Positions 1-7,536 of a stretch of DNA of 48,538 nucleotides are shown here, in pieces; the stretch's first letter is position 1; every line of letters starts with the position of its first letter. The notes below the pieces were generated by a model, which saw nothing but the letters and a program-made list of their open reading frames with translations, was not told the origin of the DNA and made no database searches. The translations under genes and the position numbers were made by a program. The DNA lies in NCBI GenBank assembly GCA_004557385.1, contig SFEA01000028.1, positions 1 to 48,538 on the forward strand. Direction: 5' to 3'. Source of the stretch: Bacteroidales bacterium (GTDB taxonomy: Bacteria > Bacteroidota > Bacteroidia > Bacteroidales > Muribaculaceae).

Positions 1-438
1 GTATTTGGGGAATGTGGCGTGCGCCGAGATGCCGAGCACGGCATCCATTGCAGCCTTCACCGGGTAAAGCTTCAGCGAAGCATTCACCACGGGAGCCATG
101 CGTGTGGCAAGGCTGCCCATAATGTCGGTGTTGGCAAGCAAAATCTCGCGCAGCCCTGGACCCTTTTTGCTGTATTTTATGCGCGCCAGCTGAATGATGT
201 CGCCAATCTTCACGCCCGACGGACATGCCACCTCGCAGCGCTTGCAGTTGAGGCAGTATTTCAGGGCTTCGTCGTAGAACGCGGCATCCTTCAGGCGATA
301 GCGCTCGCCGTCAGGACCGGCTTGCTTTGGTCCCGGATAATCAGGATTTACGGCAAGCACCGGACAATAGACCGTGCATATCGAACACTTCAAGCATTGT
401 TCGAAATTGTTTTCGCTGATGTTTTGTTGCAATGCCAT
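1..438 (-). CDS. glpC: Anaerobic glycerol-3-phosphate dehydrogenase subunit C, N-terminal part (runs off left edge)
   Basis: The frame starts at an ATG at 438 and stays open to base 1, so only the first 146 residues are present. Two ferredoxin-type 4Fe-4S motifs are visible: CLKCSICTVYCP at residues 15-26 and CLNCKRCEVACP at 62-73. This is the GlpC/heterodisulfide-reductase-like pattern. In the family, GlpC anchors GlpAB at the membrane and passes electrons from glycerol-3-phosphate to quinone. It begins 11 bp after the glpB stop, in the same direction, as third gene of glpABC. The missing part should hold the cysteine-rich CCG domains. Identification rests on the motifs plus the operon and is secure. 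Confidence 0.93.
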   Translation of the reverse strand, partial: MALQQNISENNFEQCLKCSICTVYCPVLAVNPDYPGPKQAGPDGERYRLKDAAFYDEALKYCLNCKRCEVACPSGVKIGDIIQLARIKYSKKGPGLREILLANTDIMGSLATRMAPVVNASLKLYPVKAAMDAVLGISAHATFPKY

Positions 439-449
439 AATATTCCGGA

Positions 450-1673
450 TTATTTGATTATTTCATGTGCGGCACACAATCCGGTGATGAGCGATACGCC
501 TGTCTGGCATCCGTTCTTCACCGCATCTATTCCGCTTAACACGTTTCCTGTTGCATAAAGGTTCTCCACCGTCTTGCCCTCTTTCGAGACACGCAGCTGG
601 GCATCGGCGGCAACGCCGAAACTCATGAACGGCTGATGGCTGAATATGTCGGGGGCGGTCCACTGATAGCGGTCGGCTATGCAGTCGACGTCGACACCCA
701 GCGCCGGCTCATACACGCCGTCGCGAGTCGAAGCCAAGCCGTGAGTTACGAAATTGCCGGTGGCAAGAATAAAGTTGTCGGCAACAAATTCGCGGTCGCC
801 GTGGTTGTCGGTGAAAACACCAGCCAGACGATTGCCTACGAAATTGCCCTTCACCACTGCATCGCCCTGCAAGATGGTTCCGCCTAAGCGCTGGAAGCGC
901 TGTTGCATAGCACGCTGCAAGCGAATGCCAGCCACCGAAGGCGGCAGTGTGGCAATCAGCTTCGCCGGTTTGTTCAATGCCTTCAGCAATTCGCTGCAAG
1001 CCTCGTCGCCATTGATGCCAACCACGGCAGGCAGCAGCACAGCCTCAGTGGCGCTGCCGACAGCCTTGTTCACCTCGGCGGCAAAAGCGGCAAGCGCTTC
1101 GCCCACGAGTGCTTTGGCAATGTTGGTGGCACGCATCTCGCTGGGGTTGCGACGCAAAGCAGCAAGTTGCGGCGTGGTCACCTCAACTATTTCGGCTTTT
1201 ACGCCCTGCTTTGCAAGGTTGGCTGCCACAAACCCGGCATTGAAATCAAGAAAACCTTTTATATTAACAATAGTTACATTCTTCCAAGGCATTGAGCCAT
1301 CGGCGGCTGTTGCCATCTCGCTCAGCGTGAGCCAAGCCGGCTTGAGCAAGCCCACCGGAGTGACGCGGCGATGATTGCACGCCGTTTCGCCCACGAGGTC
1401 GACATTCATGGCAGCAAACATCGGTTTCACCAGTTCAGCCATTTGAGCCACCTTGTCGGCGCCGATTTTGGCATAAGGATGAGCTGCCGGCAAACTTGCG
1501 ATGGCAGCAATAGGATTGCCTTCGGCGCCCAGCAACTCAAACGAACCGGCAAAAAAGTGCAGCGCACTTTGTCCAGCCGACACCATCAGGCACTTTTGCC
1601 CGTGCTCAGCCAATGTGATTCCGGCAGTCAAGCCGCTCAATCCGCCTCCTATGATTATTGTATCGAATTTCAT
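450..1673 (-). CDS. glpB: Anaerobic glycerol-3-phosphate dehydrogenase subunit B
   Basis: The product has 407 residues, close to the usual ~420 for GlpB. It opens with a dinucleotide-binding fold (GGGLSG near residues 9-14) and ends with a second flavoprotein-like segment (ATGNVLSGIDAVKNG) followed by a helical tail. GlpB is the flavin subunit of the anaerobic sn-glycerol-3-phosphate dehydrogenase and partners with GlpA and GlpC. The frame is open upstream, but the ATG at 1673 starts directly before the Rossmann strand and lies 4 bp after the glpA stop, so it is preferred over a start inside glpA. Order A-B-C with gaps of 4 and 11 bp indicates one transcript. Confidence 0.92.
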   Translation of the reverse strand: MKFDTIIIGGGLSGLTAGITLAEHGQKCLMVSAGQSALHFFAGSFELLGAEGNPIAAIASLPAAHPYAKIGADKVAQMAELVKPMFAAMNVDLVGETACNHRRVTPVGLLKPAWLTLSEMATAADGSMPWKNVTIVNIKGFLDFNAGFVAANLAKQGVKAEIVEVTTPQLAALRRNPSEMRATNIAKALVGEALAAFAAEVNKAVGSATEAVLLPAVVGINGDEACSELLKALNKPAKLIATLPPSVAGIRLQRAMQQRFQRLGGTILQGDAVVKGNFVGNRLAGVFTDNHGDREFVADNFILATGNFVTHGLASTRDGVYEPALGVDVDCIADRYQWTAPDIFSHQPFMSFGVAADAQLRVSKEGKTVENLYATGNVLSGIDAVKNGCQTGVSLITGLCAAHEIIK

Positions 1674-1677
1674 GTCA

Positions 1678-3315
1678 TTAGCCCTCCTGTGCGTTAGTGT
1701 TATAAGCATCGAGTCCGCAGATGCCTTCGTAAATCATCGACGTCAATTGCCCTTCGCTGAGAGTGTCGCCCCAGCCCACAGGGTACATGCCGTGCCAACG
1801 CTCGTTGACAAATTCCACCAGGTCGGTTTGAGCCTTTTCGGCACAGCCATTGGCTTTGGCAAGCAGTCCGGCAGCGCGGCACATGCACAACTCGCCTTGG
1901 CAGGTGCCCATAGCCACACGCGTGCGGCGGCGCAGGTTGAGCATGTTGTGCACATTCAGGTTGCCGATGGCATAGTTCACTTCGCCCACCGTAACCTGTT
2001 CGCATTCGCAAACCAGAGCATTATTGTAGATGTCGTCGCTGTCAACCTTAGCGCTGAGCGTGCCGTGGCGGCCTTCCGAAGCCCGTGATGCCACCGGTTT
2101 GCTCATGTCGTAGACTTTCGCCTTCGAGCCATCGCCCGATTTCGCCTCCGAACCGGCAAGCGGCGTGGTGGCGGTGGTGCAAGCCACCGAACGTCCCAGC
2201 TTCTTGCAAGCAAGGTCGGTAGCCCATTCAGCCATGAGGCGATAAGTCATGAGTTTACCGCCGGTGATGGTGATGAACCCGGGTATACCGTCGCGCACCT
2301 CATGGTCGAGGCACACAATGCCGCGGCTGATGTTTCGTCCCGAAGGGTCGTTGTCGGCAGCCACCAACGGACGCACCCCGGCATAAGCCCTCAAAATGCG
2401 AGTGGTGGCAAGGCTTGGCGCCAGTTTTTCGCCCTCACGCATCAGCACCTCCACCTCCTGAGGCGTCACGCGCATGTCGTCGACGGTATCGATGGGCACG
2501 CGGTCGCTTGTGGTGCCAATCACGCAGATGGTGTCGCCCGGCACAAGAATGTCGGCATTGGCAGGTTTGCGGCAACGGTTAATCACCACGTTGTTCACGC
2601 GGTGTCCGTATACCAGCAACGCACCCTTAGCCGGGAACATGCCGATGTTTGTTCCGGCAAGCTGAGCTATTTTTTGCCCCCAAATGCCGGCAGCGTTAAT
2701 CACTATTGCGGCATAGGCATATTTCTTTTCTTTGGTGTTGTGGTTATACATTTCCACGCCCACAACACGGTCGCCGTCCTTAATCATGCCGGTCACCTCG
2801 TGATAGGTGAGCACGTCGGCGCCATGTAGGCGTGCATCGAATACGTTAGCCATGGTCAAGCGGAACGGGTCGACAGCGCCATCAGGCACCTTCACAGCGC
2901 CAATAAGGTCCTTATTGGCAGCCGGTTCGAGGCGCAATGCCTCTTTTGGGTCGATGGCTTGAGCATTGATGCCGGCACGCTGGCACGACTCGATGAATGT
3001 GGCTTGATAGTTGAGGTCGTCCTCAGGCAGAGTGATGAACAAGCCGTCGGTTTCCTCCACACAATGGCGGGCAATCTTGCGCAACGTCATATTTTCGCGA
3101 ATGCACTCCTCAGCACTCTCCCTGTCGGTCACGGCATAGCGCGCTCCGCTATGCAGCAACCCGTGATTGCGGCCTGTTGCGCCGGTGGTGAGGTCGTAGC
3201 GCTCCACCAACAGAGTCGACAAGCCTCGCATGGCACAGTCGCGTGCTGTGCCTGCGCCGGTGATGCCGCCTCCTATAACAATCACATCGTATTGTTTATT
3301 TACGTCCTTCGCCAT
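1678..3315 (-). CDS. glpA: Anaerobic glycerol-3-phosphate dehydrogenase subunit A
   Basis: The product has 545 residues, matching the family length. It has an N-terminal FAD-binding Rossmann motif (GGGITGAG at 15-22), the DAO-family stretch RNHGLLHSGARYAV, and a C-terminal BFD-like 2Fe-2S domain with cysteines near 436, 438, 472 and 477 (CECEQVTVGE, then GTCQGELC). It oxidises sn-glycerol-3-phosphate to dihydroxyacetone phosphate; electrons pass through GlpB and GlpC to menaquinone. It is first gene of the operon, with a good promoter about 85 bp upstream, and is divergent from a DeoR/GlpR-type regulator. Confidence 0.95.
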   Translation of the reverse strand: MAKDVNKQYDVIVIGGGITGAGTARDCAMRGLSTLLVERYDLTTGATGRNHGLLHSGARYAVTDRESAEECIRENMTLRKIARHCVEETDGLFITLPEDDLNYQATFIESCQRAGINAQAIDPKEALRLEPAANKDLIGAVKVPDGAVDPFRLTMANVFDARLHGADVLTYHEVTGMIKDGDRVVGVEMYNHNTKEKKYAYAAIVINAAGIWGQKIAQLAGTNIGMFPAKGALLVYGHRVNNVVINRCRKPANADILVPGDTICVIGTTSDRVPIDTVDDMRVTPQEVEVLMREGEKLAPSLATTRILRAYAGVRPLVAADNDPSGRNISRGIVCLDHEVRDGIPGFITITGGKLMTYRLMAEWATDLACKKLGRSVACTTATTPLAGSEAKSGDGSKAKVYDMSKPVASRASEGRHGTLSAKVDSDDIYNNALVCECEQVTVGEVNYAIGNLNVHNMLNLRRRTRVAMGTCQGELCMCRAAGLLAKANGCAEKAQTDLVEFVNERWHGMYPVGWGDTLSEGQLTSMIYEGICGLDAYNTNAQEG

Positions 3316-3400
3316 TGCTTAGATTTTTGGTTTTGTTTTGCTAACGCAATTCTTGTTTCGTTTTATTTCCTTTACTAATATTTATGGTTTCTTTTCGTAA

Positions 3401-3432
3401 CAAATTTATGAAACATATTCTTTCGTTCCAAA
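3401..3432 (-). promoter_or_regulatory. Promoter of glpABC
   Basis: Read on the minus strand, TTTG at 3432-3429 is followed after 20 nt by TAAATTTG at 3408-3401. This matches the Bacteroidetes housekeeping sigma pattern TTTG-N19/21-TAnnTTTG. Transcription would begin near 3396, giving a leader of about 80 nt before glpA. Pattern match only. Confidence 0.65.
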
Positions 3433-3480
3433 TATTTTGCTCTTTTTTTTGAATTTTTTTACTATACATTATTTATAAAT

Positions 3481-3500
3481 ACAGAATGTTTCAATTCTGT
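3481..3500. promoter_or_regulatory. Candidate GlpR operator (perfect inverted repeat)
   Basis: ACAGAAT at 3481-3487 and ATTCTGT at 3494-3500 form a perfect 7-bp inverted repeat with a 6-bp centre (GTTTCA). It sits between the divergent glpA and glpR-like genes, upstream of both promoter candidates. DeoR-family repressors bind such dyads and the family commonly controls its divergent neighbour. That it is the binding site is inference. Confidence 0.4.
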
Positions 3501-3548
3501 TTCAAAACTTTTTTGATTTTCACATCATAGTATGCCAGAAATTTGCAT

Positions 3549-3556
3549 TATATTTG
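3549..3556 (+). promoter_or_regulatory. -7 element upstream of the DeoR/GlpR-type gene
   Basis: TATATTTG fits the Bacteroidetes -7 consensus TAnnTTTG and lies 38 bp before the chosen ATG. No convincing TTTG is found 19-21 nt upstream, so promoter strength or regulation is uncertain. Confidence 0.45.
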
Positions 3557-3593
3557 CATTAACACAGTCCATCACGGAAAAATCAACATAAAT

Positions 3594-4379
3594 ATGACTG
3601 AGCATAAACTGATGACCAAGGAAGAGCGTCATGCTGCCATCCTTGAACGACTAATGCAATTCGAGAGCGTGCAGGTTACCGATTTGGCAAGCCTGCTCAA
3701 CGTTTCGCTTGTTACCATACGAAAGGACCTTACTGAGCTCGAGAAGGCGAATAAGCTATATCGCAGCCACGGCAAGGCAATTTTGATTAACCCCTATGCC
3801 ACCAACCGAAACGTAAACGACAAAGAGAAACTCTATACAGCCGAAAAACGCAACATCGGTCGCGAAGCGGCGCTGCTCATCGAGCGCGACGACACCATCA
3901 TTCTTGCTTCAGGAACCACTGTGCACGCCCTGGCTCGCGCCATAAAGCCAGTGCATAAGCTCACACTCATCACGGCGTCGATTGTGGTGTCGAACCTCGT
4001 GTCGCAAGAGGAGAACATCGACATCATTCAGCTGGGCGGCATGCTGCGCCACAGCAGCCAGAGCGTGGTGGGCCGCCGTGCCGAGCGCTATCTCGACGAC
4101 GTGGCTTGCAGCAAGCTGTTTCTGGGCGTCGACGGTATCGACTTTGATTTTGGCATCACCACCACCGATATGCGCGAGGCTGAACTGAACCAAGCAATGA
4201 TGCACACCTCGCAAAAAACCATCGTGCTTGCCGACTCCAGCAAGTTCGGGCGACGTGGTTTCAGCAAAATTGCCAACCTCGACGACATCGACATCATCAT
4301 CACCGACGCCGGCATCCCGCAGTCGGCGGTGGCTCGCATCGAGGAACTCGGCATTGAGCTAATCATTGCCAAGCCATAA
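3594..4379 (+). CDS. DeoR/GlpR-family transcriptional regulator
   Basis: The product has 261 residues, the usual DeoR-family size. The N-terminal winged HTH (VTDLASLLNVSLVTIRKDL, about residues 27-46) is followed by the DeoR sugar-phosphate-sensing domain (ASGTTVHALARAI, IQLGGMLRHSSQSVVG, FLGVDGID, ADSSKFGRRGF). The longest open frame begins 51 bp upstream, but the ATG at 3594 begins a typical regulator N terminus and follows the -7 box. Divergence from glpABC suggests it senses glycerol-3-phosphate and represses that operon. This is inferred from context, since DeoR-family ligands cannot be read from sequence. Confidence 0.88.
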   Translation: MTEHKLMTKEERHAAILERLMQFESVQVTDLASLLNVSLVTIRKDLTELEKANKLYRSHGKAILINPYATNRNVNDKEKLYTAEKRNIGREAALLIERDDTIILASGTTVHALARAIKPVHKLTLITASIVVSNLVSQEENIDIIQLGGMLRHSSQSVVGRRAERYLDDVACSKLFLGVDGIDFDFGITTTDMREAELNQAMMHTSQKTIVLADSSKFGRRGFSKIANLDDIDIIITDAGIPQSAVARIEELGIELIIAKP

Positions 4380-4489
4380 TTGCGTGGTTGGAGGCAAGCT
4401 ATGCGTGCCAAACACCCCTACCCCCTCTGCCCGCAACACTACGTGAAATGTAACATTATATTCATAACTAAAAAACTCATCAAAGAAAC

Positions 4490-6589
4490 ATGAAGAAATT
4501 GCTATTTGCAATCGCCATGATTGCTTGCACGTGCATGGCAGCAAATGCCGGGCACACCATTTATGTGTCAACCACCGGCAAAGATGCCGTAGCCGACGGC
4601 TCGGCGGCAAAGCCCTACTATTCGCTGCAACAAGCCATTAACAAAGCTGTAGCCGTGAGCGGCACCGACACGGTGACCGTAGATGTTCAGCCGGGCATCT
4701 ACACTGTGCAACAAACCATTTCTGTGACCCAAAGCCCCAAGACGCCGCTGCTGGTGCGCTGCTCGGACAACGAGCCGGCAGTGATGAGCGGCGCCATTGC
4801 AATCGGCAATTGGCAACGCGGCAACCACGGGCTGTGGACAGCTAAGGTGCCTGCCACAAAGCAATATGGATTCACCTTCGAGCAACTTTATGTGAACGGC
4901 GAACGTGCTATTCGCGCCCGCACTCCCGACAAGGAATGGTATATGGTTAAAGGCTCGAAAGAAACAGTGCACTACAACGGCAACGGTCGCGCTCCGCAAT
5001 ATGCCACCCAGCAAATCAATGTGGACAAAGAAACCTTGGCAACAATAGCTTCGCTGCCTTTCGAGCAACGTCAGAACGTGATGGCTATGTTCTATCACAA
5101 GTGGGACAACACGCGCCGCTACCTCAACGAGATTGTGCCAGACTCGGGCTTTATTTTCCTCAACGGTCCGGGCATGAAGCCTTGGAACCAAATCACCCGC
5201 GGCAGCCGCTTTGTGCTCGAAAACTATAAGGGCGCACTGAACATGCCGGGCGAATGGTGGCTCGACCAAAAAGCAGCCGTGCTCTACTACATTCCACGCC
5301 CAGGCGAGGACATGACCACAGCGCAGGTGGCAGCACCTGCCATCGGCACCCTGCTCAGCATCGAAGGTGCAGCCAATGCCAAGGTGAAGAACATCACCTT
5401 CAGCAACATCAGCTTCCAACACTCGGCTTATGTTATGCCTAAATGGGGCAAGGACAGCGAACAGGCTGCAGCAAGCATCCCTGCCACCGTGCACCTCGAC
5501 TTTGCCGAGAACATCCGCTTTGTTGGTTGCGACGTGCAGCACACCGGCAACTACGGTTTCTGGTTCCGTACCGCTTGTTCCAACTGCAGCGTGAAGCATA
5601 CGCTCATCAGCGACCTTGGCGCCGGTGGCGTGAAGATTGGCGACTTCGACGTGCCTGCCGACACCACACTCGCCACCCGAGGCATTGTCATCGAAAACAA
5701 CATCATTCAGCGCACCGGCATGGTGCTGCCTTGCGGCGTTGGCGTTGCCATCTTCCATTCGTCGCACAACAAACTGCTGCACAACGAAATTTCAAACCTG
5801 CGCTACTCGGGCGTATCGGTTGGCTGGATTTGGGGCTACACCCCGAGTCTTGCTCACCACAATGAGGTGGCTTACAACCACATCCACCATGTGGGCTGGG
5901 GCGAACTATCGGATATGGGCGCCGTCTACACACTTGGCATCTCGCCCGGGACCCGCATCCACCACAACGTGATTCACGATGTTTATAGCTACGACTACGG
6001 CGGCTGGGGACTCTACACCGACGAGGGCAGCACCGGCGTGAGCATGGACCACAACGTGGTGTATGCCTGCAAGAGCGGCGCATTCCATCAGCATTACGGC
6101 AAGGATAACATAATCAGCAACAACATTTTGGCTTTCGGTCAATATCAAACGCTGCAATTCACGCGTGTTGAGCCTCACCGCTCGTTCACGTTCTGCAACA
6201 ACATTGTGCTTGCCGACTGCGGCGAGATTTACAGCGGCGCTTGGGACAAAGCGAAAATAGATTTCCACCACAACCTCTATTGGGACCTTCGCACCAAAGA
6301 CCCTAAATTCCTTGGCAAGACCTTTGCCGAATGGAGCAAAGCTCACGAGAAGCACTCGGTGCTTGCCGACCCACAGTTCCGCGACGCCGCCAACGCCGAC
6401 TTCCGCTTCAAGAACACCAAAGCCGCCAAGAAAATCGGCTATGAGCCTTGGGATTACTCGAAAGCTGGTGTCTACGGCTCGGCTGAGTGGCGCGACAAGG
6501 CGCTCATGAGCGACGACGACATCGCCCGCTTCCGCCAAATAATCATCTCTCGCGAGAAGGAGTGCAGCAGCTACTATTCAGCGCACTAA
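4490..6589 (+). CDS. Secreted right-handed parallel beta-helix protein (GH141/GH120-like)
   Basis: The product has 699 residues and begins with a classical signal peptide (KKLLFAIAMIACTCMAANA). The mature start (HTIYVSTTGKDAVADGSAAK) is the usual opening of bacterial pectate-lyase-like beta-helix proteins. Repeated rungs rich in asparagine (NNIIQRTG, HNEVAYNHIHHVG, HHNVIHDV, DHNVVYAC, SNNILAFG, CNNIVLADC) fill the middle and C-terminal half. The stretch YDYGGWGLYTDEGSTG followed by HQHYGKDN resembles carbohydrate-active beta-helix enzymes of the GH141/GH120 kind, but the exact family and substrate cannot be told. It is probably periplasmic or surface-located. It follows the regulator by 110 bp and ends at a strong hairpin. 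No polysaccharide-utilisation neighbours are present. Confidence 0.75.
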   Translation: MKKLLFAIAMIACTCMAANAGHTIYVSTTGKDAVADGSAAKPYYSLQQAINKAVAVSGTDTVTVDVQPGIYTVQQTISVTQSPKTPLLVRCSDNEPAVMSGAIAIGNWQRGNHGLWTAKVPATKQYGFTFEQLYVNGERAIRARTPDKEWYMVKGSKETVHYNGNGRAPQYATQQINVDKETLATIASLPFEQRQNVMAMFYHKWDNTRRYLNEIVPDSGFIFLNGPGMKPWNQITRGSRFVLENYKGALNMPGEWWLDQKAAVLYYIPRPGEDMTTAQVAAPAIGTLLSIEGAANAKVKNITFSNISFQHSAYVMPKWGKDSEQAAASIPATVHLDFAENIRFVGCDVQHTGNYGFWFRTACSNCSVKHTLISDLGAGGVKIGDFDVPADTTLATRGIVIENNIIQRTGMVLPCGVGVAIFHSSHNKLLHNEISNLRYSGVSVGWIWGYTPSLAHHNEVAYNHIHHVGWGELSDMGAVYTLGISPGTRIHHNVIHDVYSYDYGGWGLYTDEGSTGVSMDHNVVYACKSGAFHQHYGKDNIISNNILAFGQYQTLQFTRVEPHRSFTFCNNIVLADCGEIYSGAWDKAKIDFHHNLYWDLRTKDPKFLGKTFAEWSKAHEKHSVLADPQFRDAANADFRFKNTKAAKKIGYEPWDYSKAGVYGSAEWRDKALMSDDDIARFRQIIISREKECSSYYSAH

Positions 6590-6622
6590 TTCAGCCGACA
6601 ATTATTTGGGCAACAAAAAATT

Positions 6623-6659
6623 AAGCGGTGTGTAGCTGATTGTTTGCTACACACCGCTT
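6623..6659. terminator. Bidirectional terminator between the beta-helix gene and yebC
   Basis: A perfect 14-bp inverted repeat (AAGCGGTGTGTAGC at 6623-6636 and its complement at 6646-6659) has a 9-nt loop. An A-run at 6614-6620 becomes a T-run for minus-strand transcripts, and TTT follows on the plus strand. The two flanking genes converge here, so it can stop both. Confidence 0.8.
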
Positions 6660-6702
6660 TGATATTATATCTACTCTAAACCGAGCAAGGCGTCGGGCAG
6701 GA

Positions 6703-7431
6703 TTATTCCTCCGAGTCGTCCTCCTTCATATTGTGGAACACGTTCTGCACGTCGTCGTCGTCCTCAAACTTTTCGAGGAGTTTTTCGAGAGTTTCGCGCT
6801 GTTCGGCAGTCACTTCCTTGGTGTCGTTAGGAATTCTCACAAATTCGCTGCTGGTGATTTCGAAGCCATTGTCTTCGAGATACTTTTGAATGTTAGAGTT
6901 TTCCTCGAAAGCGCCGTAGATTACGATATCTTCTTCGTCTTGGTCGAGTTCGTCAACGCCGTAGTCGATGAGTTCGAGTTCGAGGTCTTCGAGCGAAACG
7001 CCGTCCTTAGGCTTGATGTGGAACACGCATTTGTGTTCGAACATAAACGAAAGGCTGCCCGAAGTGCCGAGGTTGCCGCCAAACTTGTTGAAGTAGCTGC
7101 GCACGTTGGCTACGGTGCGAGTGTTGTTGTCGGTGGCAGTTTCCACAACGATAGCGATGCCGAATGGGCCGTATCCTTCGTAAACGATTTCCTTGTAGTC
7201 GCTTGCATCTTTGTCGGTGGCTTTTTTGATAGCGCGGTCAACGGTGTCCTTAGGCATATTAGCAGCCTTGGCGTTAGCCATGAGGGCACGCAGGCGTGAG
7301 TTAGCTTGAGGGTCAGGACCGCCAGCCTTAACGGCGATAGTGATTTCCTTACCGATTTTGGTGAATGTGCGAGACATATTGCCCCATCGTTTCAGTTTTC
7401 TTGCTTTGCGATATTCAAACGCTCTTCCCAT
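6703..7431 (-). CDS. YebC/PmpR-family regulatory protein
   Basis: The product has 242 residues, normal for the family. It shows the conserved N terminus (MGRAFEYRKARKLKRW) and blocks such as NMPKDTVDRAIKKA, YEGYGPFGIAIVVE, TDNNTRTVANVR and FGGNLGTSGSLSFMF. Members are cytoplasmic; they have been described as transcriptional regulators and, more recently, as helpers of ribosomes stalled on proline runs. Which role applies here cannot be read. It is separated from pheT upstream by 105 bp that contain a hairpin. The C terminus is very acidic (FEDDDDVQNVF and EDDSEE). Confidence 0.92.
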   Translation of the reverse strand: MGRAFEYRKARKLKRWGNMSRTFTKIGKEITIAVKAGGPDPQANSRLRALMANAKAANMPKDTVDRAIKKATDKDASDYKEIVYEGYGPFGIAIVVETATDNNTRTVANVRSYFNKFGGNLGTSGSLSFMFEHKCVFHIKPKDGVSLEDLELELIDYGVDELDQDEEDIVIYGAFEENSNIQKYLEDNGFEITSSEFVRIPNDTKEVTAEQRETLEKLLEKFEDDDDVQNVFHNMKEDDSEE

Positions 7432-7493
7432 AAAAATTGAAATGTTATATTGTGATTATTTTCTTGTTTTGTATCGTTTGCTGGTTAAAAGCA

Positions 7494-7523
7494 TTTTGCC
7501 TGACGCACAAAGGTCAGGCAAAA
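7494..7523. terminator. Hairpin between pheT and yebC
   Basis: TTTTGCCTGA at 7494-7503 and TCAGGCAAAA at 7514-7523 form a perfect 10-bp inverted repeat with a 10-nt loop. It lies just after the pheT stop on the minus strand. There is no clear T-run beyond the stem, so it may be a weak terminator, a partial attenuator or an mRNA stabiliser. Confidence 0.4.
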
Positions 7524-7536
7524 CACGCTATAAGGG

